Source: Pampus argenteus
Taxonomy: Eukaryota; Chordata; Actinopteri; Scombriformes; Stromateidae
Assembly: GCA_036937835.1 (NCBI GenBank)
Contig: CM072881.1
Location: 5,549,501-5,613,500 of the forward strand
Reading direction: 5' to 3'
DNA: 64,000 nucleotides
Under the pieces are notes generated by a model. The model was not told the origin of the DNA, made no database searches, and saw only the letters and a list, made by a program, of their open reading frames with translations. Positions 49,281-60,600 of this stretch are shown here, piece after piece; position 1 is the stretch's first letter; each line of letters begins with the position of its first letter. Made by a program: the position numbers and the translations under genes.

Positions 49281-51771
49281 AACATTCATTCAAAGACTAG
49301 GCCACAGAGAGCAAGCTCCCTTTTCCAAAGACTCTCTGATCATAACACAAATACAAAATATAAGAAGCAATAAACATAACTGGCAATTATATAAAAAAAA
49401 AAAGCAAAATGAACCGATAAGTAATAAACAACACTAAAAGATAGACATGAAAGCAGTAAAACGTAATATGAAGAAAGGCAATAAAAGCAATAGTGAAACA
49501 TGACTTGCAATGAACACTTCATGGACTTTATTGTGACTGATGACATGTCACTGCGTGTTTACAGCCTGATCTGCTGCCCGCAGACGGCGGTAAAAGATAA
49601 CAGTTTCAGTAGTTTCCTTTATTTTTGAATCACGTATTCGTCTCTAAATCTGTAAACTTTTCCCCCAACAACAAATGTGTTGTAGAATCTCTCCCTAAAT
49701 GAGAAATGTGCACATTGATGCTCGTATATCATTTCCGTCCTATGATTAAAATGCATCGTGTCATTACTGAGGTTTTATCTGTGGCTGAAGTGCAACCGGA
49801 GCTCATTCACGGTCCCACTAACACACTTCACATGTTCAGACAAGGGCGGTAATTGAAAAGATCTAATATTATCCATTCGTTTTTTTTTTTTAGCTGCTGC
49901 TGCTAACAAACACCATTTCCTGTCGGCCCCGGACTGCGGCGGGTTACAGCTCGACAGAAGAAGAAGCGAGTCCATGGGTGAGTTGCGGTTATATAAGGCA
50001 TGTCTGTAATAAGAGCAGAATAACAGCAGAGGTCTGAACATTAGAGGTAAGTGTTGGTGAATTTTTATGGATGAAACCATGCGATGGTGACGTGTGTTCC
50101 TGCGCTGCTGCGCTAGTAAATCTTCATGAAATCATAAAGGTTTCAAGTACGGCTAGAAACTCCTGCGGTGGACGCCACTTAGTCCTAGAATATGGAAAGT
50201 GAACTCCAGGAAATGTGCTTTTTATTATCAGACAGAAAGTTAAAAAGAAAAGTTGAATGACGGATTGCATTGAGTTACAGAATGTGACTTTATGACTTTG
50301 GCGCTCGATTCCTAAGACGGGAGATCAGCGTATCAATCTTTGAGTTCCCTATGATGGTTCGTCACTACTCTTATAAATTAACCACAATAGATAAAAAAAA
50401 ATTATATTTATTAGTGTTCCCTTGACAGCAGTTGGCATTTGTATAAACCATTTATATAAAACCGACTTATCATAATCAGGTCAAGATTTAAATTCCTGAG
50501 TTTTTTTTTTTGTTTTTTTTTTTTCAGTGTTTCCAGGTGTGCTCTGCATGTGGAAAGCTGCTGATCTTCCAGGAGACAGCTGGGTTTAAAAAAAAAAACA
50601 ACCCAAAAAACGACGTGACAGTGAAGGATCCTGTCTGGAAAACGAGCTGGAACTGCAGGAAGGAACCTCATTCTGGATCTTCTGCATGAATCAATACTGG
50701 ACAGCTGATGGCCGACTCCGCAACTCATAGGCAACGTTCTCCAGTTTATAAGATGGGAACATGTCATCCTAACTTTTCCACAATGCTGCTACCTGTCAAG
50801 AAAATAAAGCCCAAACCTAATGAGAAACCACTCTCGCTACTGGATGACTGTTCGACATCCCTGTCATTGAAGAGAATGTACAAATAAGGAAGAGAGCAGA
50901 GCAATTGGCACAGAGAGATGAGAATGGAGGAGGGAAATATGGAGGTGGGAGCCAAAATAGGAGAAATGAAAGAGGAGAGATAGTACGTGACGAAAAAGTA
51001 GCGATGAAACGCGAGGAATCAACGGTGAAACGAGCAGACGTTCCACATGGTTCATAAGGACATAAGGACTGTTGATAGTAGCTGACATTTACGAGTGGAT
51101 AGTTTGGAGGAAGAGTCACTTGTTGTTATTTCACAAGACTGGTGTTTGCCATAAGGATAATTAAAATGTCCATATTTATAATGTCATCCTTGTTAGTGAG
51201 TTTAATTGTTAGATAGTCGCCACATGCACGCTTGGAATCACAGATTTGACATTTAGTAGCCCTGTGGGGAAGCTGGAACCGAGGATCAGCTTCACTGGAA
51301 GGGAAGAGAGGAGGGATTGTTACTGGAGCCTGTCAGCTCAGGCCTTTCAACGTTCAGCTTTTTTTTTTTTTTTCATCCAAAAATAATTACAGTGTTCCTT
51401 CCAGATGATTGGTAATCTTGGCGCGGGATGGTGAAGCCTTGGCTTCTCAACATACTGAGAACAATTGAAGGGTATGTGTGTGTGTGTGTCTATCCATTAT
51501 TTGGTAATGATGAGCCTTTTAGGAATGGAAGAAGTGGAGGCTGATCCGGGATCAATAGTCAGAGCAGCAGAGCGCGCGGTTCCAAGCACATCACTGTCTG
51601 TTCTTTGCGTTTGGCACCACAGCTGTTGTTTTCACTAATGTGAATGTCTGGAATGGATATCTTCTGTTTGTGAATAGCATGGACAGACTGTGAGGTATTG
51701 ATGCTTCTCTAAATCAACACAGTTCATCGTGCAGTTTGAGGACGTTTTTTTGGGGGTCTGTTTGTGTGTGT

Positions 51772-51802
<31 letters not shown>

Positions 51803-53439
51803 GGGGGGGGGCAGTTTAGGAACAGTTTAGTTTGTCGTCAGTGAAAACACTGTGAACGGTCTATGTTTCCATACACACTCTGTCTTAAAGAACTCACGTT
51901 GCTGTTCATATGAATTCCCAAATGTGAATGTGAGGTGTGTTGTGAATGACAGGAAGGGCAGGTGAAGAAAAAAAAGCAAAGTTTACGGGTTCATTAAAAA
52001 GACAGACAGGCAGTCATAACAGGAAACCGAGACCCAGAGGATGTAGGCAGACAGGCGAGAGTCCAAAAAAACAGCAGGCGAGGACAGAGAAAAAAAATAA
52101 AAATAAAAATCAAGGCTGGAATAGTACAGTTGGTATGTCACAATAGATGTGGAAAGGGAAACTAAAGAGGGAATTAGAAGCAGGTGTGAATGTTGGTGTG
52201 GAGCTCAGGCAATGATGAAAGTCAGATACACACCGGGGACAAGTGCTGGACATGAAATGACTCCAAACAGCTTTAACACTGATCTAATATCAACATTATT
52301 TTCATCGAGCTATCGTCCTCGTTTCCAGCAGCGATCTAGTTGCTTAGATTCAGTCGTTGATGGTAAACAGCGAGCATAAGATGCATAAGATAAGAGTAAA
52401 TAGAGAATAATAATAATAATAACTACTGCTAATAGTAATAAAACTATATCCTGCAATGTTGACAAATGAACAAGTAAATGTATTAAATCCTGGATCTACA
52501 CTTAAAGCAGAAGTCATCTGTTTACCTTCCACTAAACTTAATTGAAATGGAATGAATGGAAAACAAAATGTGTTTTAAAGCACAGAGTGGAAACTATTCT
52601 GTAGGTAAATGTTAAAAGAACGGAGTAAAAAAAAAAAAATAAATAAATAAAAAGATTGTTTTCATTAAGTGAACTTCCACCCATGACAAATCAAGCAGTC
52701 AGGATACGTTCCTCGGGGCTGCTGGCTGGACTGTTAAAGATCAGGGGCTCAGCATCAAATACCGTTTCCATGCAGGTTTTTCTTGCATGCAGGGGAGACA
52801 CGTTGCGAAATAATGTGAAAATTAGAGAAGGAAGGAAGTCTTTGTGTCTGATTAACCATATAACCCAGTCACAAGGATTTTAAGCTTTAAACCAAATATA
52901 TCTGGATTTTGGACTGTTGATTGGACAAAATATGACATTTGAAGACAGAAAGACAGAAAGAAAAAGAAAAAAACTCTTTGTGGCTACAGCCCTGAATGCC
53001 CATACCATGTGACGCCCATGGTGTTCCTCCTGCTATAATGAACACATTGAGTGACAGAAATCTGAAAGCTGAAGGAAATAAGTCAGTAGTTCGCACCTCT
53101 ATCAATCTGATAGACACAAAGAAAAAGTACGAAATTTAACTCTGGCAGAAAGAAATTTTATCTAGGAATCAATGTCCCAAATACACAGAAAATATATCAT
53201 TTAATACCTCACAACGACGTAATATAATGTGTTTATTTGTTTACATAATAATCATATTTGTCATTCATTAATCGCTCTTGTTTTTATTCTCATGTGTTTT
53301 TTTTTTTTAAAAAAGACGACGTATGGGGATCTTTATTGGTTTATTTTCCACATCCGGTCACTGCATCCTAACAAAATAGATGAATGTGAGCGGAGCTGTC
53401 CATGGTCCTGAATCTTATGTGCTGACCTATAGTCTATAT
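49281..53439. other. Intergenic, no gene recognised
   Basis: No supported exon. Two exon-like spots were examined and rejected (49890-49985 and 50524-50760). The region contains the (TG)n-G26 tract, an A13 run near 52627-52639, and short poly-T runs. Confidence 0.5.
51763..51811. repeat. (TG)12 joined to a G26 homopolymer
   Basis: A TG dinucleotide run passes straight into 26 consecutive G (51786-51811). G homopolymers this long are rare, can form G-quadruplexes, and are often misassembled in length. Confidence 0.95.
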
Positions 53440-53828
53440 ATGAGTTAGAGCAGAGGCGTCCATGGCTTTGACCCTATAGTCTAAAGCCCACTGTGCCCTA
53501 TCAATGAGACTAGCACATTGCTATTTTCAGAGTGAGGCTGCTGCACATAACCATGATCTGACATACCTGAACTTTACAGCATTGGCTGATTCATCTGAAT
53601 CTGAATTTTCAGGACGCCAAAGGTGCGCTCAGTCACATCACATGTCCTGTTGTTATATTCCCTGTCAGTTGATGGAATGACTGTACTTCCTATTTCTGAA
53701 CACTCATTCTCATGGTGGTACTAGATGGACACGCGTGCAGTCAATATGCACCCACAACATTTGGAAAGCCGGTAACATTAAATAATGTTTACTTTGTCCC
53801 TTCCTGGCGGTTTTGGGGAAACTTAACT
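53440..53828 (-). pseudogene. PIF/Harbinger (HARBI1-like) transposase relic
   Basis: Minus-strand translation gives KFPQNRQEGTK, LFNVTGFPNVVGA, DCTRVHLVPP and ENE (about 53825-53690). These are the hallmark GFPNVxGAIDxTHV block of Harbinger nucleases containing a catalytic Asp. After a short gap come CDVTERTFGVLK (about 53635-53600) and VCQIMVM (about 53565-53540), which correspond to the VERTFGxLK and terminal ACCxLHN region. In intact HARBI1 proteins these blocks lie much further apart, so roughly a hundred codons including a catalytic acid have been deleted. Stops are also present. No terminal inverted repeats were identified. Confidence 0.85.
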
Positions 53829-53985
53829 AGCCACTCTTCAAATAATGGATGTAAAAAATTCTTCTAAAATTTTAATACCTGTTGATTTTACACTTCTTTT
53901 TTTTTTTTTTTTTTTACCAATCTCAGGACACAAATTCTAAATAGGTAGCTTTTAAAACTCAAAAGTATAAATGTAACAGTGATGA

Positions 53986-54317
53986 GATGACAATAAATGT
54001 CCTTAAATCCTAGAATATAGTCCCACTTTGTCACCTTTATGAAAAAAAACAAAAATACAAAACAAAAATCTTGACATCTTATTCGTGATCACAGGACAGC
54101 CTTCAATATATGGATTTATTGTTCAGACTTAATCAAAAAAAAAAGAAAAAAAAAGAATATAAAAGCTCTATTCACATTCTGCGATCAATAAGAGGTCAAA
54201 TGAGCCAGATTGTAATCTCATGTAATTCTTCTCCAGATGTCGTGGCCTCGTGTTACAGTCTTTGGAGCAAAATGTTCTGCTGGCAGTTGCTGCCTTTTCT
54301 TGATGTCTGCAGTAAAT
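53986..54317 (+). repeat. Direct duplication, copy 1
   Basis: Aligns end to end with 55841-56161. Shared stretches include TAGAATATAGTCCCAC, GGATTTATTGTTCAGACTTA, AATATAAAAGCTCTATTCAC, AATAAGAGGTCAAATGAGCC, CAGATTGTAATCTC, CCAGATGTCGTGGCCTC and ATGTCTGCAGTAAAT. The copies differ by substitutions and small indels, and identity stops sharply at both ends. The ends lack TG/CA, so it is not an LTR pair. Origin is either a local duplication or two insertions of an unnamed repeat. Confidence 0.9.
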
Positions 54318-55098
54318 GTGAGAGCCCTGCGAAGGATGTCTGGAAGGAGCCAGACACAAGAACCTGAAGAGGTGACATCAGTTTCACAATGCCAGGTATT
54401 ACATGGCATTTTGTTTGGCAGGCTCACTGTCATTCACAGAATGGTCCACAATGACAACTGCGGTGAGCACAAAAGCCTCAACTTTCATGTATTTGTACTC
54501 TAATATTTCGCATCTATAACATAATCTACTGAGATTTCTATCAATGTGACTCAAACAGGTCTGAAAGGTTTTAGATTAACGTCTCAATCATCTGAACGTA
54601 TCTGGAATTCTGCAGAAACACGCTGTTGATTGTTGCCCACAGCTTTCTACAGCATCACACAGCAGCTGGAACAAACAAGTGCATCCCCAAACTAAGGAAG
54701 AGGCTATGTGCATTTACACATGCAAGCACAGCAGCAGTAACTTTGTTAATCAGCCAGGATATGATTGGACTGTTTCTGCAACGAGGCCTATTTGCATCGA
54801 AAGGGGCAACCTTTGCACTGACTGTCTTATTTTTGTTTGCACAGGTTTAGTGGCCGTAAAAAACCACTCAGTCCTTTTGTGGATTTGGACCATAGTGTAT
54901 ATAGTACATGCCTAAATAGTAGCAGGGTTCACTGTGGATCCATTCATGATCGCCAGACATCGGTTTGATTCGCTAACCGCTTGCTACGCAGCACAGGTCT
55001 GACATCGTTAACACCGACGCATGGCGTCACCAGGAAGGAGATGCTAGAAGCGCCGTGAGCTAGGCTAGCCCATTCATCTGTGTTTCTCTTGTAGTATC

Positions 55099-55391
55099 TG
55101 TTGAGACATCTGGTTTGCTAAAAAGAATGCCACATCCTGTTTACTAAAAGGAATGCCACATAAGGGAAAGTAAACTCGGGTCAGAGAGGAAGGCCAAGAC
55201 AGGAAATGATTGGTAGACCAAAAGGTTGATGGACAATAAGGTCAAAGGTGACACCTATTTCCTTTTCTTATCTATGACTCGTCACGGTGGCCTTAGGGCT
55301 GATCTTTGAAGTAAATTGGCTGAGGTTGGAAGTCTGTAAGATGCTGTATTAGCAATAAACCTGTAAAAGAACAAGTCAGATAAGCAACACA
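55099..55391 (+). mobile_element. Candidate LTR (retroviral-type) fragment
   Basis: It begins TGTTGAGACATCTGG and ends AAGCAACACA, has AATAAA at 55354-55359 about 35 bp from its end, and carries a U3-like doublet of CTAAAA[A/G]GGAATGCCACAT-type words. Immediately after it, TGGTGTCAAGACCAGG looks like a primer-binding site: its first eight bases suit the 3' end of a leucine tRNA. No gag/pol follows, since the next recognisable sequence is LINE-derived. If real, it is a truncated endogenous LTR element. Confidence 0.35.
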
Positions 55392-55439
55392 TGGTGTCAA
55401 GACCAGGATGGCACACACACACCATCAAAAATACTCTCT

Positions 55440-55850
55440 AACGTCGCTAACCGGAAAATGACTAGACCACCTAAGACTTCTGCTTCAACGACACAGACAC
55501 AGTAAGATCAGGGACGGCTTTATTTTCATTATCACTGAAACATGGCTCCATGAACTGATTCCCGAGATGGTCATACAGCTGGAGGGGCTAACCAGCCTCC
55601 AGGGGAGATAGAGACGCTTCGTCCTCTGGTATGACGAGCAGAGGGGAACTGCGTGGGTACGTTGACTTGTGTTTAAATACAGCTGCAGTGTTCAGCCGCT
55701 GTTCACTGGTGCTGGAAACGTTATCTGTTTATCAAAGGAGTTCACTGCTATTGTTGGTCCTCGAGTAAATACCACGGAGCCACTGCAAGAGTTATACAGC
55801 ACTGTGAATGATGCACAGATGGGCAACGCTGACGACAAAAGATTACAATA
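55440..55850 (+). pseudogene. LINE endonuclease (APE-type) relic
   Basis: Plus-strand blocks FIITETWLHELIP, VIQLEGLTS and, further on, LSKEFTAIV and ELYSTVNDAQMG match the apurinic-endonuclease-like domain of fish non-LTR retrotransposons (CFTETWL..., REFTAIVVVAVY..., ELYDTISDLQ). The TETWL Glu is the conserved metal-binding residue. Stops and frameshifts occur, and the GDFNH block that should follow is absent: the relic ends where direct-duplication copy 2 begins. No reverse transcriptase is attached. Confidence 0.75.
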
Positions 55851-56161
55851 AGGGTCATTAAATCTTAGAATATAGTCCCACCAGGGAAAAAACTAAACAA
55901 AACAACGTCGACATCTTATCTGTGACAACAGTACATCCTTAAATATCTAGGATTTATTGTTCAGACTTATTCTTGAAACAAACAAACAAAAAAAAAAGAA
56001 TATAAAAGCTCTATTCACATTCTGCCGTGTGATCAATAAGAGGTCAAATGAGCCAGATTGTAATCTCCTGTAATCTTCTCCAGATGTCGTGGCCTCATGT
56101 TACAGTCTGTAGAGCACAATGTTCTGCTGGCATTTCTTTTTTCTTCATGTCTGCAGTAAAT
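55841..56161 (+). repeat. Direct duplication, copy 2
   Basis: Second copy of 53986-54317, offset by 1855 bp. Its A-rich tract (AAACAAACAAACAAAAAAAAAAG) has diverged more than the flanking unique parts. Its left boundary coincides with the end of the LINE endonuclease homology. Confidence 0.9.
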
Positions 56162-57414
56162 CTACATCTTTTCTTTTGCCTTTGAGGCAGTACTGTAAAT
56201 GATATTGTTGCGCTACAATAGCTGTTGTTTTTTTTCCTATGTGTTTCGTACCATCCGGTGTAGAAAGATCCTTCATGTTTCCATCACCCCCGAGTTTATG
56301 CGTGTCCACTGAGCAGAGTGTAGACGCCACAAATACAAGGAAAAAATGTACAGTGTCTTGCAGGTTAATACATTCACTAAATCCCAGTGCATGAAAACTA
56401 AGGGAAGTAATGTTATAAAACATTCATGGTAAAACCCCGAAGAGGCTGAATACATTCAGAGGAAGAACACACCTGCAACATATTGAGGCTTTACTGCTTG
56501 GCTTCAACTTGAATGATCCAGGTAATCTTTGATTCTAAAGCTCTAGTAGATGCTAGACTTTCCTGCCGTGATGGACCGATGAATATGACATATACGGGGA
56601 CATGCAAATATCCTGACAAACAAAGCAGCGAGCGAGCGTAGCGGTGATCCGCACCTGTCTGACGCTCATTGCTACAGACTGAAAGTGTGTGTTTGACTGG
56701 AGGCGTACGGGCTGAAAGTCTGTCACTCGTTACATGTGTTTACTTGTGGCCAACGGCGTCTGCTTGAGTCACTCCTGGAAACGTTTAATTCTCTCGTGTC
56801 TCGTGGGGCTGCGTGGAGAGCGAACGTGTCAATGTGAAACGCAGGTCCACCGGCAACGAAGAGTATCAAATGGAAAAACAGCAGTGGTCAGAAATGTGTC
56901 TCAGGATCAATTTATGAACACACTCGCGACACAAAAAACTAGCTGTGTGTTTCACTGAGGTAGGAGTTAGAAGTTTAACTCCCACCTGGAAAGCTAATAC
57001 TCAGTCACTGCAGTCATGTGCTAGGAGGCAAGGATCTGTTAAATGTAATGAAGACCGTTGAGTATTATAAAGTAAAATTTTGGTTTTGTTCAGGACCATG
57101 CGTTGGGATCGTTGAATTGAGCGGAATATCTCTTTATCGATTTAAATATTCCACTCGGGTTTACTTTGCAAAGACAGAAGGAGCAGCTGCTGCATATAAA
57201 TCTTCTTCTCTGGCAACGTTGTCGTTATTTAACAGGGACAATGAACAGCAACTGCCGCAGAATTAGCAAAAAAAAAAAGTAGCAGCAGCAGGTTTGAGTT
57301 TACTGTCCATACCTTCCATACGGATAAACATAATGCACCACTGCTGCAGCAGTATTAGTATTCCTCCAGTCATGCATAGGTGTACAGGAAGTGTAGAGGG
57401 CAGCAGTATGTATG
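56162..57414. other. Intergenic, no gene recognised
   Basis: No coding signal. Around 56620-56900 the DNA is relatively CpG-rich (GCGAGCGAGCGTAGCG, AACGGCGTC) without an accompanying exon that I can defend. Confidence 0.45.
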
Positions 57415-57665
57415 GTTAAGTGTGTTAGCTTGCTAATGCAGAGGATGCTATTAGTTTTGCTGGTATTCTGTGATACACCAAATTTTGGTGACGTGATATT
57501 TTGACGATGATGATGCTAAAAGTAAAAAAGTTATTACATTTCATCCAGTGGGGTAACATACTATATATATATCTGGAGTATTCTCACTATGAACCAAAAA
57601 TGTCAAGCTGGTGGTTTTAGAGTCAGGGCATCACCAAAGTTATTACAATTCATCAGCGTCTCATA
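57415..57665 (+). repeat. Dispersed teleost repeat (family A), forward copy
   Basis: GTGTTAGCTTGCTAATG, ATTAGTTTTGCTGGTATTCTG and two phased blocks ending CAAAGTTATTACA/AAAAAGTTATTACA-TTCATC match the fish repeat also seen, inverted, at 23340-23640. The near-duplicate TTATTACA[AT]TTCATC words at 57530 and 57638 reflect the internal tandem structure of that family. Confidence 0.65.
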
Positions 57666-60600
57666 CAGACACATAGGGTGCTCTGTATGAGATGCACCTG
57701 ACTTTCCAATAACTCCAGTGTAAACCCAACCTCATCAATATTAGACGTCCAGAGCTGCTGCTCCAGCCGTCCATTGACACAATGTTATGGCTGTAAGACG
57801 CTTTGAGCATCAGTCCCATTGGGTATTGAGGGTGGACCCACTGCCCTTGTTATGGTTGTTATGGTTTTCTTTTAATGATATCCTCAACAACTCAAATGTC
57901 TCCTTGATAACTCAAGATAAAAAGTTAATGTCATGGCCATCCGTTTTAATTATTTCTCTTTTGATTATGAGGAATAACATTTTTTTTTTTGATGATTTGG
58001 CTACATTATACCATGACCTGCAGCCACTGTTACTATGGAGACAAAGACAGTCCGCGTTGCGTTACACGTACAAAACGGTAATTATTGAATTAATTCCAAC
58101 CTGATTAAAATTTCGTCTGCACCTGTTTAATGGAGTCCCTTCACACATACACACAGTACAATATTTGTTTAATTTGAACACATATTCATTATAACGTGTG
58201 CAGCTTGTAGCAAAGTCTCCAATCAAGCTGCAAGCGGCTCTGAGGCAGATGTGTATGAAAATGTTCTACGGAGAGACATGCAGAGGTGCACTGGCTGGAA
58301 AAGCCCATTTAGGTAATTGCTAATGGAACAGATAAAGACATTAGAGACACAACAAAAAAAAAACAATTTGTGAGGACATAAATTAAACAGTGATTTGTGA
58401 TGGGCAGAGTAAACAAGTACAAGGAAGGCAGCAACTAAATGGAGATAAAATCACGAGCAAGTGCATTGAGACTAATTTAAATTACAACTGTAAATAATGA
58501 CTTCTAATGAGAAATGCTAATGCAAAATAAGGTCATGTACACCGACTAACCATTTTATGCTAAAATTAAGTTACTGAATGGGTCGAGGGCAAACGGTGAA
58601 AAAGCGGAACACTGAGGCTGCTTAGCTGCTTTAGTGATTTCCTCAACATATGTTGTTTTAAATCATACCTACGAGATAAACCTGTTTGCCCTTCGGTGCT
58701 CGCTGGGAAATATCTGGATCTTTACTTGGTCGCTGTAGCATACGTAGGATTTAGAGCTGCAGAGTCAAGTGATGATTGTGTTTGCACCAATTTAACTTCG
58801 TCATTAGCTCCACTGTAAATATGAAGATACAGTTATGGCAGCTTTAAAGTTACGGAAAGAGTAAAAAGTATTATAGTATGAGACAACAATTGCAGTCTCA
58901 GATGACTTAATACACAATGTACGTCTAGCTATCAACCCTGACCTCTTTCTTCAAGGGCAGCCCACTGATGCAGATCACAACACTGATTGTTTTCTGTGCG
59001 TGTCCACACACCAGTGTCATCGTGATGAATCAACTCGTCAGGATACGCCACTGTCATATTCCGCGTCTACGTGTGTCACTTTAGTACAGCAAGGCCTTGT
59101 TAGCCATGCTAGCGGCACGGCTCTAGCATGGTTAAACTCGTAACTCAACTCAACGTTAGCATGCTGATGGGTATGGGATATATATATCTCCATATGTAGG
59201 ATATGGCTCAAAGCACCGCTGTGCCAGAGTATAGCCTCACCGAGATGCTAGCATGGCTGTTTTTCTGTTTCCTATTCACTGCCCTGATCAGCACATTCCT
59301 GCTAGTTAGCTAGCCCCTGTAACTACTTCCTCTGTCTATATGACCTGCTTGGTGTATGCTACGGTAGTCAAAGCACAACACCATGTGATGCAATGTGACA
59401 TGACCATGGTCATTTATTAGATAGAGTGAGGAGGCAGACAGGAAACATGGGGACATAGATTTTATAACATCACACTACTGCTGCTTGCGCTACTTCGAGG
59501 TGACTCATTATTTGTAAGTACAAGGCATAAGAGGTCACACGTCTGCATAAATGAATCGCAGGTCGCATTAAGCATTTTGAACAATTGACCAATCAGTGCT
59601 CTTTGTGCAGAATTACCTTCCAGGTGCCTCAGCTTGTTTTGTTTCACTTTTTTTATGTGTAGGTGGAGGACATGAGTCACGATCATGTCTCCCCGTTAAA
59701 CCTAACAGCACTGGAAAGGTTTGACACTTTGGCCTGCAGAGAGTCATGCCTGTTTTCATCAGAGCAGCTGTTTATTTCTGAGCTGCACCTCTCCCAAATC
59801 TTCTCAGCACGGTTATTATTATTTTTTTTTTTTATGTAGTGTTTAGGCATTCTGCTGCGGATATTTATTTAAAGTGTGTTTCCAATTAGAGTGCAGGAAA
59901 GAGTGCATACATTAGCACTCACTGATCAAGTGGGCACGTTATCCCAGTGGTGTGAAGAGATGCTTCTGTAATAATAATTAGAGTAATTAATTTAGCCATA
60001 ATTAAGACCACTGGTCTTGTGGAAACTGTTAACACCGGGAGCACAGTGGCCGCTTGTAGGTTTCCTGCCTGCTGATGCTGAGGACTGAAAACAAAGTTTC
60101 TTCCTGTCCCCTTGAATGATCCACGATGTAAAGACGCAGATCGGAAGCAAAAAATGAAAGACAACACCTACATATTTTCTATTGTGCTTCCACAATTCCT
60201 CCGAAATGCCAAAGTAAAGTATTTAAAGAAGTTAGAAGGTCGGTATAATACATCAGAGAGATGATTCATTTGCTGTGAGCAGCTGATGATGTGGGGATTT
60301 GTAGTGAAGAGGACAGAGAGCAGCTGTTGGGCCAGAGTTTGAGCCACGCGACACGCTCTGAGTAATTACAGCTCAGCTCTCACACCTGCAGCCGATAGGG
60401 GAAAAGCAGAATAGAAATAAAAGAAGCAGAGTGATGGGACGATTACCACAGTGCACATCACTTATGAATTATATATTTTGGCCAAAATTATATTTGTGAT
60501 GAAAAGTTTGGCTTCAGACAAAAAAAAAAAAAACAACAGCAACATTCTGCTGCTCTGACTTTCCTCATGATTCAGTCCGTTTGATTAAAAACATGGTTTC

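Noticed and set aside
49890..49985. Exon-like segment: T-run plus AG, CpG-rich body, GGGTGAGT donor-like end
   Set aside because: The enclosed frame has no recognisable protein similarity and no partner exon was found. The GACAGAAGAAGAAG wording is common in fish repeats.
50505..50760. Acceptor-like poly(T)-CAG followed by moderately GC-rich sequence
   Set aside because: All three frames are broken by stops or run into an A-rich tract, and no donor or family motif is seen.
53986..56161. Reading the two direct copies as LTRs of one retroelement
   Set aside because: The copies do not begin TG or end CA, no primer-binding site follows copy 1, and the interior holds fragments of unrelated element types.
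55841..56161. Continuation of the LINE past its endonuclease
   Set aside because: Homology to the endonuclease ends at the duplication boundary. The sequence that follows matches copy 1 at 54.0 kb, which has no LINE next to it.
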